Assembly: GCA_031409515.1 (NCBI GenBank)
Contig: JANNXJ010000016.1
Span: 206,728-270,727, forward strand
DNA: 64,000 nucleotides
From: SHZI01 sp031409515
GTDB taxonomy: Bacteria; Pseudomonadota; Gammaproteobacteria; Steroidobacterales; GCA-2729495
Direction of reading: 5' to 3'
Position 1 is the stretch's first letter; each line of letters starts with the position of its first letter. Below, piece by piece: positions 1 to 8,664 of this stretch. The translations under genes were made by a program, and so were the position numbers. Below the pieces are notes generated by a model. That model was not told where the DNA came from, searched no databases, and saw only the letters and a program-made list of their open reading frames with translations.

Positions 1-1295
1 AAGCGCTCAATGAGGGCTTCCCTGGGCTTGTCGGCTTTCCGGATGATCCGGATCACCTCGTCTATATTCAGGTAGGCAATCAACAGGCCTTCGAGGATGT
101 GCAGACGTTCCTCGACTTTCCCCAGGCGATACTGGAGCCGCCGCTTGACCGTGGCAGTGCGGAACTGCAGCCACTCGGCGAGCAGGGACTTCAGGTCCCG
201 AACTGCGGGCCGACCGTCCAGGCCAATGACGTTCAGATTGACCCGAATGGTGCGCTCGAGGTCCGTGGTAACAAACAGATGGCTCATCAGCGCATCGACG
301 TCCACTTTGCCGGCCTTGGGCGAAATCACCAGGCGCGTCGGACTTTCGTGATCCGATTCGTCCCGCAGATCATCCACGAGGGGCAGCTTCTTCGCCTGGC
401 GCTGAGCCTCGATCTGCTCAAGTACCTTGCTGCCGGATACCTGGAAGGGCAGATTGGTGATGATGATGTCGCCATCATCGAGCTCCCAGGTGGCCCGCAG
501 GCGCAGGGTGCCGTTGCCCGTTGCATAGATGTCCTGGAGCTCCTTGCGCGGCGTCACCAACTCCCCGCCAGTGGGGAAATCCGGCCCCTTGATGTGCTGG
601 CAGAGCTGCTTGAGCGTGGTCTCAGGCTCCTCCAGCAGACGCACCAGGGCCGTGACGACTTCCCGGAGGTTATGGGGAGGAATATCAGTGGACATGCCCA
701 CCGCAATCCCACTGGCCCCGTTCAGCAGCAGATTGGGCAACTGGGCTGGCAGCAGCATAGGCTCCTGCATGGTGCCGTCGAAGTTCGGCACCCACTCCAC
801 CGTGCCCTGCTCGAGTTCATCCAGCAGGGTGGCTGCGTAGGGCGTCAGCCGCGCCTCTGTGTAGCGCATGGCTGCAAAGGACTTCGGATCGTCAGCAGAA
901 CCCCAGTTGCCCTGGCCGTCAACGATCGGGTAGCGGTACGCGAAGGCCTGGGCCATGTGGACCATGGCCTCGTAGCAGGCGGAGTCACCGTGGGGATGGA
1001 ACTTGCCGATCACGTCGCCGACCGTGCGCGCGGACTTCTTGTGCTTGGTGGCCGCCAGCAGGCCCAGCTCGCTCATCGCATAGATGATCCGCCGCTGGAC
1101 CGGCTTCAGGCCGTCCCCAATGTGCGGGAGCGCCCGATCGAGGATGACGTACATCGAGTAATCGAGGTACGCCTTTTCGGTAAAGGCTCGCATCGGCACC
1201 TTCTCGACGGACTGAAATTCAAGCCGGCTCTGCAGGGCCGGCGCGACCGCACCCTTCCCGCCTGACTTCGCTGCTGATTTCTTCCGGGTACCCAT
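1..1295 (-). CDS. parC: DNA topoisomerase IV subunit A (partial, 3' end outside window)
   Basis: Catalytic breakage-reunion subunit of topoisomerase IV, which decatenates daughter chromosomes as a ParC2ParE2 tetramer. About 431 N-terminal codons are visible. After a short basic Ala/Lys/Gly leader comes the GyrA/ParC winged-helix core, with the AAMRYTEARL block carrying the catalytic Tyr near residue 145. The quinolone-determining stretch HPHGDSACYEA keeps Ser and Glu at the usual resistance positions, so it reads as the susceptible allele. The ATG lies 4 nt after the parE stop, so the two genes form one operon. No strong Shine-Dalgarno is visible, which suggests translational coupling. The C-terminal beta-propeller is beyond the window edge. 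Confidence 0.97.
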   Translation of the reverse strand, partial: MGTRKKSAAKSGGKGAVAPALQSRLEFQSVEKVPMRAFTEKAYLDYSMYVILDRALPHIGDGLKPVQRRIIYAMSELGLLAATKHKKSARTVGDVIGKFHPHGDSACYEAMVHMAQAFAYRYPIVDGQGNWGSADDPKSFAAMRYTEARLTPYAATLLDELEQGTVEWVPNFDGTMQEPMLLPAQLPNLLLNGASGIAVGMSTDIPPHNLREVVTALVRLLEEPETTLKQLCQHIKGPDFPTGGELVTPRKELQDIYATGNGTLRLRATWELDDGDIIITNLPFQVSGSKVLEQIEAQRQAKKLPLVDDLRDESDHESPTRLVISPKAGKVDVDALMSHLFVTTDLERTIRVNLNVIGLDGRPAVRDLKSLLAEWLQFRTATVKRRLQYRLGKVEERLHILEGLLIAYLNIDEVIRIIRKADKPREALIER

Positions 1296-1299
1296 GGGG

Positions 1300-3186
1300 T
1301 CAGATTTCGGCCAGGTTGCCCTTGGCCTCCAGCCAGGTGCGGCGATCGCCGGCGCGCTTCTTGGCGAGGAGCATGTCGAGCAACTGCTCCGTGTCATCGC
1401 CCGCTTCAACGGTCAACTGCACGAGACGCCGTGAATCCGGCAGCATCGTGGTCTCCCGGAGCTGCATCGGGTTCATCTCACCGAGGCCCTTGAACCGGGT
1501 CACCGAGGGCTTCGCCCGGACTCCTTCCGCAGTAAGCCGATCGAGGACGCCCTGCCGCTCGGCCTCGTCCAGCGCGTAGTAGACCTCCTTGCCGGCATCG
1601 ATACGGAAGAGCGGCGGCATGGCGGCGTAGACGTGACCAGCGCGCACCAGCTGAGGAAAGTGGCGGACGAACAGCGCACAGATGAGCGTGGCAATGTGCA
1701 GGCCGTCGGAGTCGGCATCCGCAAGAATGCAGACCTTGTGGTACCGGAGGCCGGTGAGGTCGGCACTGCCCGGTTCCGCGCCGATTGCGAGGCTGATATT
1801 GCTGATTTCCTGGGACGCCAGCAGCTCGCCCTGATCCACCTCCCAGGTGTTCAGGATCTTGCCCCGCAGGGGCAGCACGGCCTGATACTCCCGATCCCGG
1901 GCCTGCTTGGCTGACCCACCGGCCGAGTCCCCTTCGACCAGAAAAATCTCGCAGCGCTCCGGATCGGTACTGGTGCAGTCTGTCAGCTTCCCGGGCAGCA
2001 CCGGGCCACTGGTAATCCTCTTGCGCACCACCACCTTGGCAGCCTTGGTCCGGCGCTGCGAAGCCAGGATGGCGCGCTCGGCGAGCTGATCGCCCTCTTC
2101 CGTGTGCTGGCTCAGCCACAGCGAAAAGGAATCCTTGACCACGCCGCCCACGAAGGCCGCGCACTCCCGGGAACTGAGGCGCTCCTTGGTCTGACCGGAG
2201 AACTGGGGTTCCTGCATCTTGACGGACAGCACGTAGTGCAAGCCGTCCCACACGTCGTCGGGCGCCAGCTTGACGCCCCGGGGCAGCAGGTTGCGGAACT
2301 CGCAGTAGTCCCTGAGCGCGTCAGTCAGGCCAGTCCGCAGGCCACCCACATGGGTGCCGCCCTGAGCCGTGGGAATCAGGTTGACATAGGACTCGTTGAT
2401 GGCCGGAGCATCGGTGTCGGCCCAGGCCAGCGCCCACTCCACCTCCTCCCGCTCGCCCTTCAGACTGGCGGCGTAGGGTGGGTTGGGCAGCATGTCGGCG
2501 TCCGGCAGACTCTCGGCCAGGTACTGGCCCAGGCCGCCCTCATAGAGCCACTCGTGGCTCTGCTCCGGCTTCTCGACCTCAAAGCGTATCCGCAGGCCCG
2601 GACAGAGCACCGCCTTGGCCCGGAGGACGTGGACCAGATCGGGGACCGAAAACTTCTCGGAATCGAAGAACTTGGGATCAGGCCAGAACCGCAGCCTCGT
2701 GCCGGTGTTGGCCTTGCCGACTGTGCCGACCTGTTCCAGCTTGCCCACCCGCTCGCCGTTACGGAAGCTCATGTTGTACTCGTGGCCGTCCCGCCGGATC
2801 CAGACTTCGAGATTCTTCGACAGGGCGTTGACGACCGAGACGCCGACCCCGTGCAGTCCGCCGGAGTACTGATAGTTGTTATTGGAGAATTTGCCCCCCG
2901 CATGGAGCCGGGTGAGGATGAGCTCCACCCCCGGAATCTTCTCGGTCGGGTGCTTGTCCACGGGCATCCCGCGGCCATCATCGGCGACCTCCACCGAGCC
3001 GTCGGCGTGGAGCTTGACGTCGATGCGCCTGCAGTGTCCTGCCAGAGCCTCATCCACGCTGTTATCGATCACCTCATGGGCAAGGTGATTCGGCCGACTC
3101 GTGTCGGTATACATCCCGGGGCGGCGGCGCACGGGATCAAGGCCGCTCAGGACCTCAATGTCAGCAGCTTCGTAGCGGGTAGCCAT
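1300..3186 (-). CDS. parE: DNA topoisomerase IV subunit B
   Basis: ATPase subunit of topoisomerase IV; 628 aa, the normal ParE length. It has the GHKL ATPase fold with EVIDNSVDEA (residues 38-47), DDGRGMPV, and the Gly-rich lid GGLHGVGVSVVNALS (about 109-123). A GyrB-type transducer domain follows. The TOPRIM domain has EGDSAGGSA (about 418-426), PLRGKILN and the metal-binding DADSDG. It begins with ATG and lies directly upstream of parC. Absence of a GyrB-type insertion and the parC linkage separate it from gyrB. Confidence 0.97.
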   Translation of the reverse strand: MATRYEAADIEVLSGLDPVRRRPGMYTDTSRPNHLAHEVIDNSVDEALAGHCRRIDVKLHADGSVEVADDGRGMPVDKHPTEKIPGVELILTRLHAGGKFSNNNYQYSGGLHGVGVSVVNALSKNLEVWIRRDGHEYNMSFRNGERVGKLEQVGTVGKANTGTRLRFWPDPKFFDSEKFSVPDLVHVLRAKAVLCPGLRIRFEVEKPEQSHEWLYEGGLGQYLAESLPDADMLPNPPYAASLKGEREEVEWALAWADTDAPAINESYVNLIPTAQGGTHVGGLRTGLTDALRDYCEFRNLLPRGVKLAPDDVWDGLHYVLSVKMQEPQFSGQTKERLSSRECAAFVGGVVKDSFSLWLSQHTEEGDQLAERAILASQRRTKAAKVVVRKRITSGPVLPGKLTDCTSTDPERCEIFLVEGDSAGGSAKQARDREYQAVLPLRGKILNTWEVDQGELLASQEISNISLAIGAEPGSADLTGLRYHKVCILADADSDGLHIATLICALFVRHFPQLVRAGHVYAAMPPLFRIDAGKEVYYALDEAERQGVLDRLTAEGVRAKPSVTRFKGLGEMNPMQLRETTMLPDSRRLVQLTVEAGDDTEQLLDMLLAKKRAGDRRTWLEAKGNLAEI

Positions 3187-3279
3187 CAGAATTCAGGAAC
3201 GATGCACAACAACCGGCCGAATCTTAGAGTACCCGCCGGATTAAGCAAGAACAGGTGCTGGTGAGGACTGGTGCGGCAG

Positions 3280-3864
3280 TCAGGCGAGGTCGGCAATGAG
3301 GGATTCGCGCAGCATCTCCGGCAGGCTGTCCGCGCGCACCGCCAGCTCTGCGTGATCCACACCGGCCGACACGCCGGCCCCCGCCCGCAGAGCCTGAACG
3401 GCAGCGGGCGGCAACTCGAAGCGCAGAAAGTGCACGGCAGACGTCTTGGTGGCGTTGGAACGCTCCAGATCCTCGTCAGCGATGCCATAAATCGGCGGCT
3501 GCCCGCCGATGGACACCCAGACCCTGTCCTCAACGCCCCGCAGGCGAGCGAGCGCAAGGCGCCGCTCGTCCTCATCGGGATACTCGATAAGGAGCGTGGC
3601 TTTCCAGTTGGTCCCATCGGGAATCAGTGGGTTGTAGGTCTCGAGTTCCGCCCGAATATCGTCCGGCTCGAAAATACGTTCCGCGCGCAGCATCTCCTGG
3701 ATCTGATAGTGCATGGTGAGCCGGTCCTCAAAGGACAAGGAGACGTGGTCTCCAAGGGCCAGGCGGCGGTGAGCCTTGTGCTCGATGACGCGCTCCCGAA
3801 ACTCCGGGCGCAGCCTGGCGTAGGTCTCGAGGGGAAAGAGGTCGTCCAGCGTGAGCTTGTGCAT
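3280..3864 (-). CDS. DUF3501 family protein
   Basis: A 194-aa protein starting MHKLTLDDLFPLETYA, recognised as the DUF3501 family from its N-terminal block and the later GGQPPIYGIADED segment. Biochemical function is unknown. It is soluble, with no signal peptide or membrane segment. It is the last gene of a three-gene set, 19 nt after the Fe-S protein gene, and this rubrerythrin / Fe-S / DUF3501 trio recurs in proteobacteria. That context suggests a role in peroxide or oxygen stress handling, or in iron-sulfur redox chemistry (inference). A longer in-frame extension upstream overlaps the Fe-S gene and was rejected in favour of the ATG at 3864. Confidence 0.85.
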   Translation of the reverse strand: MHKLTLDDLFPLETYARLRPEFRERVIEHKAHRRLALGDHVSLSFEDRLTMHYQIQEMLRAERIFEPDDIRAELETYNPLIPDGTNWKATLLIEYPDEDERRLALARLRGVEDRVWVSIGGQPPIYGIADEDLERSNATKTSAVHFLRFELPPAAVQALRAGAGVSAGVDHAELAVRADSLPEMLRESLIADLA

Positions 3865-3883
3865 ACGGTCCTTCCGGAACGAA

Positions 3884-5212
3884 TCAGATCCCGTAGGCCT
3901 GCCGGAGCAGCTCGATCGGGTGCGAGTGGTCGCTGCGGCCGGCGAGACCCGCCACCTGCGCGGCTGCCATGGGGCAGTCGCTGCAGAAATGGTCAGCAGC
4001 GCTGGCCTGGACCTGCTCGGCCACCGGCGTGGCAATCCGGACCGACGCCGCCCGGAACTCGACCTTGACCCCATAGGTGCCGTCGTGGCCGGAGCACCGC
4101 TCGATGGGCTGGACCGTCGTCCCGGGGACCAGCTGCAGCACATCCCGCGTTTTGAGACCGATGTTCTGGACCCGCAGATGGCAGGGCACGTGATAAGACA
4201 CGGTCCCCAGGGACTTCGTGAAGTCCGTGCGCAGCTTGCCGCCCTTGTGGCGCAGATGCAGGTAGTTGAAGGGATCGAAGAAGGCCCGCGCCACCGCCTG
4301 CACCTGGGCATCCTGGGGAAACATCAGCGGCAGCTCCTGCTTGAACATGAGCACGCAGGACGGCACCGGGGCAATGATGTCCCAGCCCTCTGCCACCCAC
4401 CGGGCGAGTTCCGGCACATTGGCCTCCTTGGCTCGGGCCACGGAGTCCAGATCACCCAGCTCGAGCTTGGGCATGCCACAACACTGCTCGGACCCCGCGA
4501 GCTGCACGGTAATGCCGTTGTGCCGGAAGACGGCGACGAGATCCTCGACCATCGCCGGGAGATTCCGGTTGCCGTAGCAGGTGGTGTAAAGGATGACCTT
4601 GCCGCTGGTACCGTTGACCGCTTCCACTGGCGCAGATGGGGCTGTCTGGCGTCCAAGGCGCTTGCGGGCCGTATCGCTCTCGTAACGGGGCAGCGGCGCG
4701 TCCCGGGCAACGCCGAGAGTCTTCTCGAGCAACAGGCGCCCAGCCTGGTTGCCATTGACGGCGTTGACCACCTCGGCCACCACTGGAATTCCTGCAATGC
4801 TGCCCACCAGATCGGTTGCCGACAGGATCCGGCTCCGCAGCGGGGCGCCCTCCTCCCGGAAGCGGACGGCCTTGGCCCGGAGCATCAGGTGGGGAAAGTC
4901 CACGTTGAAGGGATGCGGCGGAACGTAGGGACACTTGGACATGTAGCACATATCGCAGAGGTAGCACTGGTCCACAACCTCGGCGAATGCAGCTTTGGGC
5001 ACGCTGTCCACTTCGCCGGAGGGCGAGGCGTCCACCGCATCGAAAAGTGTGGGAAAGGCATTGCAGAGGCTAAAACAGCGCCTGCACCCGTGACAGATGT
5101 CGAAGACCCGCTCCAGCTCGGTCTCCAGGGAAGCCTTGTTCCAGAAGTCGGTGGATTGCCAGTCGAGCGGATGACGCGTGGGGGCGTCGAGACTGCCTTC
5201 GCGTGTGGCCAT
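3884..5212 (-). CDS. Heterodisulfide reductase-type iron-sulfur protein (GlpC-like)
   Basis: A 442-aa soluble electron-transfer protein with the layout of HdrD/GlpC. The N-terminal ferredoxin-like region has two Cys clusters, CHGCRRCFSLC (about residues 40-50) and CYLCDMCYMSKCP (about 83-95), for two [4Fe-4S] centres. The C-terminal half has two CCG-type domains marked by SEQCCGMPKLE, the VPCHLR motif and ERCSGHDGTYG. The second CCG-like motif reads CSG rather than CCG. Known relatives pass electrons between a dehydrogenase and quinones or redox proteins. The neighbouring rubrerythrin suggests it could feed reducing power to that peroxidase (inference). It lies 66 nt downstream of rubrerythrin on the same strand. 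Confidence 0.85.
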   Translation of the reverse strand: MATREGSLDAPTRHPLDWQSTDFWNKASLETELERVFDICHGCRRCFSLCNAFPTLFDAVDASPSGEVDSVPKAAFAEVVDQCYLCDMCYMSKCPYVPPHPFNVDFPHLMLRAKAVRFREEGAPLRSRILSATDLVGSIAGIPVVAEVVNAVNGNQAGRLLLEKTLGVARDAPLPRYESDTARKRLGRQTAPSAPVEAVNGTSGKVILYTTCYGNRNLPAMVEDLVAVFRHNGITVQLAGSEQCCGMPKLELGDLDSVARAKEANVPELARWVAEGWDIIAPVPSCVLMFKQELPLMFPQDAQVQAVARAFFDPFNYLHLRHKGGKLRTDFTKSLGTVSYHVPCHLRVQNIGLKTRDVLQLVPGTTVQPIERCSGHDGTYGVKVEFRAASVRIATPVAEQVQASAADHFCSDCPMAAAQVAGLAGRSDHSHPIELLRQAYGI

Positions 5213-5231
5213 TGGTGTCCCTGATTGAGGA

Positions 5232-5265
5232 CCGGCCGGCGGGCCCCTGGAGGACCGCCGGCCGG
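5232..5265 (-). other. Perfect 11-bp intercistronic hairpin
   Basis: CCGGCCGGCGG (5232-5242) and its exact reverse complement (5255-5265) flank a 12-nt loop between the rubrerythrin and Fe-S genes. No T-run follows on the minus strand, so it is not a standard intrinsic terminator. An mRNA-stabilising or partial-attenuation element that leaves rubrerythrin more highly expressed than its downstream genes is the likeliest role (inference). Confidence 0.6.
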
Positions 5266-5278
5266 CTAACGCGACGAC

Positions 5279-5698
5279 TTACTTGCCGAGAGTGTCCAGA
5301 GCCTTCTGGAAGCGATTGGCGTGGGACCGCTCGGCCTTGGCCAGGGTCTCGAACCAGTCCGCGACCTCACGGAAACCCTCGTCCCGGGCCGTTTTGGCCA
5401 TGCCGGGATACATGTCGGTGTACTCGTGGGTTTCACCGGCAATGGCGGCCTTGAGGTTGTCCGCGGTCGGGCCGATGGGCAGACCCGTGGCCGGATCGCC
5501 CACGTCCTTCAGATAGTCCAGATGCCCGTGGGCATGGCCGGTTTCGCCTTCCGCGGTGGAACGGAATACCGCCGCGACATCGTTGTACCCCTCGACGTCC
5601 GCCTTGCCGGCGAAGTACAGGTACCGGCGATTTGCCTGGGATTCGCCGGCGAATGCGGCCTTGAGATTGCCTTCCGTCTTGCTGCCCTTGAGAGCCAT
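5279..5698 (-). CDS. Rubrerythrin family protein without rubredoxin domain
   Basis: A 139-aa four-helix-bundle diiron protein, a probable NAD(P)H-linked peroxide scavenger acting in the cytosol. Diiron ligands are visible as the early AFAGESQANRRY Glu, EGETGHAHGH, the central AGETHEYTDMYP, and the C-terminal EKAERSHANRF-like ExxH motif. The C-terminal rubredoxin [Fe(SCys)4] domain of classical rubrerythrin is absent (no CxxC), so it is of the short erythrin type and needs an external electron donor. The adjacent Fe-S protein could serve. A 17-bp palindrome sits 19 bp upstream of the ATG. Confidence 0.92.
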   Translation of the reverse strand: MALKGSKTEGNLKAAFAGESQANRRYLYFAGKADVEGYNDVAAVFRSTAEGETGHAHGHLDYLKDVGDPATGLPIGPTADNLKAAIAGETHEYTDMYPGMAKTARDEGFREVADWFETLAKAERSHANRFQKALDTLGK

Positions 5699-5717
5699 TC
5701 GATTTCTCCTGCTGTTG

Positions 5718-5734
5718 TTTAGACTTGGTCTAAA
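5718..5734. promoter_or_regulatory. 17-bp palindrome, candidate operator of the rubrerythrin operon
   Basis: TTTAGAC-TTG-GTCTAAA is a perfect 7-3-7 inverted repeat between the divergent rubrerythrin and xseB starts. Rubrerythrin operons are commonly controlled by peroxide- or iron-sensing repressors of the FUR/PerR or Rrf2 families. Which family binds here cannot be told from sequence. Confidence 0.6.
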
Positions 5735-5773
5735 TATAGGAAGACGACCGTGATTCTGTCAACCTATCCTGTT

Positions 5774-6064
5774 ATGAGCACCTCCCGTCGCAAAGCAGCC
5801 AGCAAGCCCGTGGATCTCGAGAAGAGCCTGGCGGAGCTGGAAACCATCGTTGAGCAGCTGGAATCCGGCGAACTCCCGCTGGACACTTCGCTGAAGGAGT
5901 TTGAGCGCGGCGTTCGCCTGAGCCGCGAGTGCCAGGGTGCGCTGCAGGCTGCAGAGCAGCGTGTCCAGGTGCTGATGGGCGGCGAACTCAAGGACTTTGC
6001 GACGGACGACCCGGAAGCGGAGGAAGACCTGGATCCAGACCCGGCAGACGAAGGCCCGCGCTAG
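5774..6064 (+). CDS. xseB: Exodeoxyribonuclease VII small subunit
   Basis: A 96-aa small subunit that assembles in several copies on XseA to form the single-strand-specific exonuclease VII. The family signature is clear: LEKSLAELETIVEQLESGELPLDTSLKEFERGV, two helices and a turn, followed by an acidic tail. I chose the ATG at 5774 (MSTSRRK), since the upstream ATG at 5750 adds eight unconserved residues overlapping the promoter region. The large subunit gene xseA is far away at the right end of the window. The 3' end overlaps the convergent membrane-protein gene by 77 nt. Confidence 0.93.
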   Translation: MSTSRRKAASKPVDLEKSLAELETIVEQLESGELPLDTSLKEFERGVRLSRECQGALQAAEQRVQVLMGGELKDFATDDPEAEEDLDPDPADEGPR

Positions 6065-6806
6065 CCCGTTCCCGATTGGCGCCGATCCCGAGAAAGATCT
6101 CGCGGAACCCCACGTAGGCCAGCGCCCCCAGAAAACAGTAGAGCAAGGGCACCAGGGGCGGCAGCACCAGAACCACGACAACGGGCAACACGACAAACAG
6201 CAGTCCGACACCCAGCATTGCGGCCAGGTTCTTCATCTGGGCTGCGGCGCCCGCCCTGTAAGCAGCACGGAAGGGCAGGCCCAGCAGGGTTGTGCAGGGG
6301 AACTGCAGGAATGAAGTCAGTCCCGGGATGTTCAGGCTGAAGAAGGACAGGCCCAGCGCATAGGCGGAATAGACAAAGACCTGCCGCAGGGCGATGAACC
6401 AGCTCTCCGAAAGCGCCGTAACGATGTTTCGTTCCGAGTAGAGCACGGTCCACCAGGGAATACCCGGGCGGGCGAGTAACAGCACCCAGATCAGGGCGCC
6501 CACCAGCGCGATGGTCACCGAGTACGCCAGCAGGGTCTGGCCGTGCTGGCGCAGCGTACTGAGCACATCCGTGATGGATGCATTCTCGGTCTGATCCACC
6601 CGGGCGGCGACGAGCATACTGCCGAGCAAGGCAAGCAAGGACAGAATGCCACTGAGGAGCGGCAGGCGCTGTCCGGCGAAGATTGCCAGGCACAGGAGCA
6701 GGATGAGTCCCAGCCAGGCGCCGGCGCCGCGAACGATGAGCTGCAGTGCCTGACCGGTCCAGCGGAACAGGGCCCCCGGGGGCACCTGACGGGGTTCGAT
6801 AACCAT
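5988..6806 (-). CDS. Multi-pass inner-membrane protein of unknown function
   Basis: A 272-aa protein with about five or six hydrophobic segments (for example LGLILLLCLAIFAG, LLAYSVTIALVGALIWVLLL, LFVVLPVVVVLVLPPLVPLLY) and very few charged residues between them. The N-terminus (VIEPRQVPPG...) and helix pattern are reminiscent of BPSS1780-like membrane proteins, but I am not certain of the family. It lies 29 nt downstream of the kinase gene on the same strand and may be co-transcribed with it. The last ~25 Pro/Gly/Arg-rich codons are antisense to xseB. Confidence 0.7.
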   Translation of the reverse strand: MVIEPRQVPPGALFRWTGQALQLIVRGAGAWLGLILLLCLAIFAGQRLPLLSGILSLLALLGSMLVAARVDQTENASITDVLSTLRQHGQTLLAYSVTIALVGALIWVLLLARPGIPWWTVLYSERNIVTALSESWFIALRQVFVYSAYALGLSFFSLNIPGLTSFLQFPCTTLLGLPFRAAYRAGAAAQMKNLAAMLGVGLLFVVLPVVVVLVLPPLVPLLYCFLGALAYVGFREIFLGIGANRERASAGLRLPGLDPGLPPLPGRPSQSP

Positions 6807-6835
6807 GGGGATACGCTACCACCCCTGGCCTGCCC

Positions 6836-8143
6836 CTACTCCCCCGGAATGTTGGCGCCCTGCAGGCGGCGGATCAGGGTCCGCAGAAAAACCTTGTTGA
6901 AGCGCAGCTGGCACTCCGTAGACACCTGCTCCAGCATGGTCGAACTGACGGAGAGGACCGTCACGGCGGCCTGGGCGCGGATTCCCGCCGTGCTCCGTGC
7001 GCCGGATATGTAGCCGGTCTCGCCGAAACAGTCGCCCTCGCGCAGAGTGCCGAGGGACTTCCCGTTACTCTCCACGGCCACGCTACCGGTGATGATGACG
7101 TAGAAGCGGTCATCTGCGGTGCCCTCGCGAACGATCTCGTCAGCTGCCGAGTACTCCCGCCATTCACTGGCGCGCAACAGCTCCCGGATCTCCGACTGGG
7201 AAAAGTCGTGGAAGAACGACAGGCGCCGCAAAATGTCGAAGTGCTCCTGCTGGTCAATGCCATCCCACTGACCTTTTAACTGGTGGTACACCCGGGTGAG
7301 GCGCGCGCCGAAATCGGTGCCGTTGATAAACCGGTTGGCGGGGTCTTTCTGGAGAGCGACCGCGACGATTTCCTCCAGCTCCTCCGGCGCTCCCAGGCGC
7401 AGCGTGTGGATCGGGGGCGGCGTCGCGTAGACGATCTGGTTCAGCAGCTTCGAGAGGGAGCTGGCACGGAACGGCCGGAAACCAGTCAGCAGTTCGTACA
7501 TGACGGCCCCGAGGGAATAGAGATCCGACGACGGAGTCAGGTCATTACCCTGCACCTGCTCTGGCGACATGTAGCTCGGCGAGCCGGCGATGCCCTCGAT
7601 CTTGGAAATGTCGGAGTCCCGGAGAATGGCAATGCCGAAGTCAATAATGCGGACATCATTGTCATTCGTCAGCATGATGTTGCTGGGCTTGATATCCCGG
7701 TGGATAACGCCGCGCTTGTGGGCGTAATGGAGTGCCTTGGCGCACTTGTAGATGATCTTGACCACGTCCTCGACATGCAACAGGTTGTCAGGACGGCAGT
7801 AGGCCTCCAGCGTCCGGGCCCTCTGCACGTGCTCCATCACCACGTAATACTTCCCGTCCTCTTCACCCGCATCGAGAATGGGAAGAATGTTCGGGTGCTG
7901 GAGCATCCCGACCATGTGGGCTTCGTTGAAGAACATCTTGCGGGCGATCTTCGCCCTTGAGGGATCGTCGTCAGGAGCAGTCGTGTAGACCTTGATGGCC
8001 ACATCCCGCCGGAAGTAGGGGTCGTGGGACAGGTAGACCGTCCCGGTGGTGCCCTTGCCCACTTCATTGATGATCAGGTACTTCCCGATCTTCTTCGGTA
8101 CCGCAGCTATGGAGCCGGCGCTCGGAGTCGATTGCTGGACCAT
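6836..8143 (-). CDS. Soluble Ser/Thr protein kinase with C-terminal cyclic-nucleotide-binding domain
   Basis: A 435-aa Hanks-type kinase. Visible motifs are the Gly loop VGKGTTGTVY (about residues 28-37), the VAIKV lysine (51), HRDIKPSN (148-155), DFG (168-170) and the activation segment end SPEQ. From about residue 300 a CRP/CAP-type cNMP-binding domain follows, with GSVAVESNGKSLGTLREGDCFGETGYISGARSTAGIRA resembling a phosphate-binding cassette (GE..-RSA-like). There is no transmembrane helix or PASTA domain, so it is probably cytosolic and regulated by a second messenger (inference). It is the last-but-one gene of the minus-strand block, 23 nt after pgpA. Confidence 0.93.
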   Translation of the reverse strand: MVQQSTPSAGSIAAVPKKIGKYLIINEVGKGTTGTVYLSHDPYFRRDVAIKVYTTAPDDDPSRAKIARKMFFNEAHMVGMLQHPNILPILDAGEEDGKYYVVMEHVQRARTLEAYCRPDNLLHVEDVVKIIYKCAKALHYAHKRGVIHRDIKPSNIMLTNDNDVRIIDFGIAILRDSDISKIEGIAGSPSYMSPEQVQGNDLTPSSDLYSLGAVMYELLTGFRPFRASSLSKLLNQIVYATPPPIHTLRLGAPEELEEIVAVALQKDPANRFINGTDFGARLTRVYHQLKGQWDGIDQQEHFDILRRLSFFHDFSQSEIRELLRASEWREYSAADEIVREGTADDRFYVIITGSVAVESNGKSLGTLREGDCFGETGYISGARSTAGIRAQAAVTVLSVSSTMLEQVSTECQLRFNKVFLRTLIRRLQGANIPGE

Positions 8144-8166
8144 GCGGCGAAGACCTGACCGGGCTG

Positions 8167-8664
8167 CTAGAACGGCGGCAGTAACATGACTCCTCTGACG
8201 ACTAATGCCGCGTAAATGGCCGCCAGAACATCATCGAGCATAATGCCCAGACCGCCCGGTATTCTGTGATCAGCCTCGCGAATCGGGGACGGCTTAACGA
8301 CGTCGAAAACCCTGAAGAGCAGGAAAGCCAGCAGCGTCCAGCCCGCGGTTCGTGGTGTGACGGACAGCACGAGAAGCATGCCTACGATTTCATCGAACAC
8401 GATCCCGCCGTGATCATGCACCCCAAGCCGCCGCGCACTTATGCCACAGACGACGCAGCCAAACGCGAAGGCAACGCCCAGTGCCGGCAGCATGACTGCA
8501 AGTGGCGCCGGCGGCAGTGCCCAGAAGATGCCGACTGCGAGCAAGGACCCCCACGTACCTGGAGCCACCGGCAACAGTCCGGATCCCAGCCCAAAGGGCA
8601 GCCAGTGCACGGGGTCGCGGAGTACCTGCCGCGCAAGTTCAGCACGAGGGGAATGGGCCACCAT
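8167..8664 (-). CDS. pgpA: Phosphatidylglycerophosphatase A
   Basis: A 165-aa membrane enzyme that dephosphorylates phosphatidylglycerol phosphate in phospholipid synthesis. PgpA family signatures are the N-terminal GLGSGLLPVAPGTWGSL, the acidic FDEIVGM motif and RVFDVVKPSPI, set among four hydrophobic helices. Its ATG overlaps the thiL stop by one base (TGATG), the usual gammaproteobacterial thiL-pgpA coupling. Confidence 0.95.
   Translation of the reverse strand: MVAHSPRAELARQVLRDPVHWLPFGLGSGLLPVAPGTWGSLLAVGIFWALPPAPLAVMLPALGVAFAFGCVVCGISARRLGVHDHGGIVFDEIVGMLLVLSVTPRTAGWTLLAFLLFRVFDVVKPSPIREADHRIPGGLGIMLDDVLAAIYAALVVRGVMLLPPF

Noticed and set aside
99..1265. 388-codon plus-strand ORF
   Set aside because: It is the antisense shadow of parC, whose motifs on the minus strand are unmistakable; such shadows are common in high-GC DNA.
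2104..3264. 386-codon plus-strand ORF
   Set aside because: Antisense to parE with no recognisable motif.
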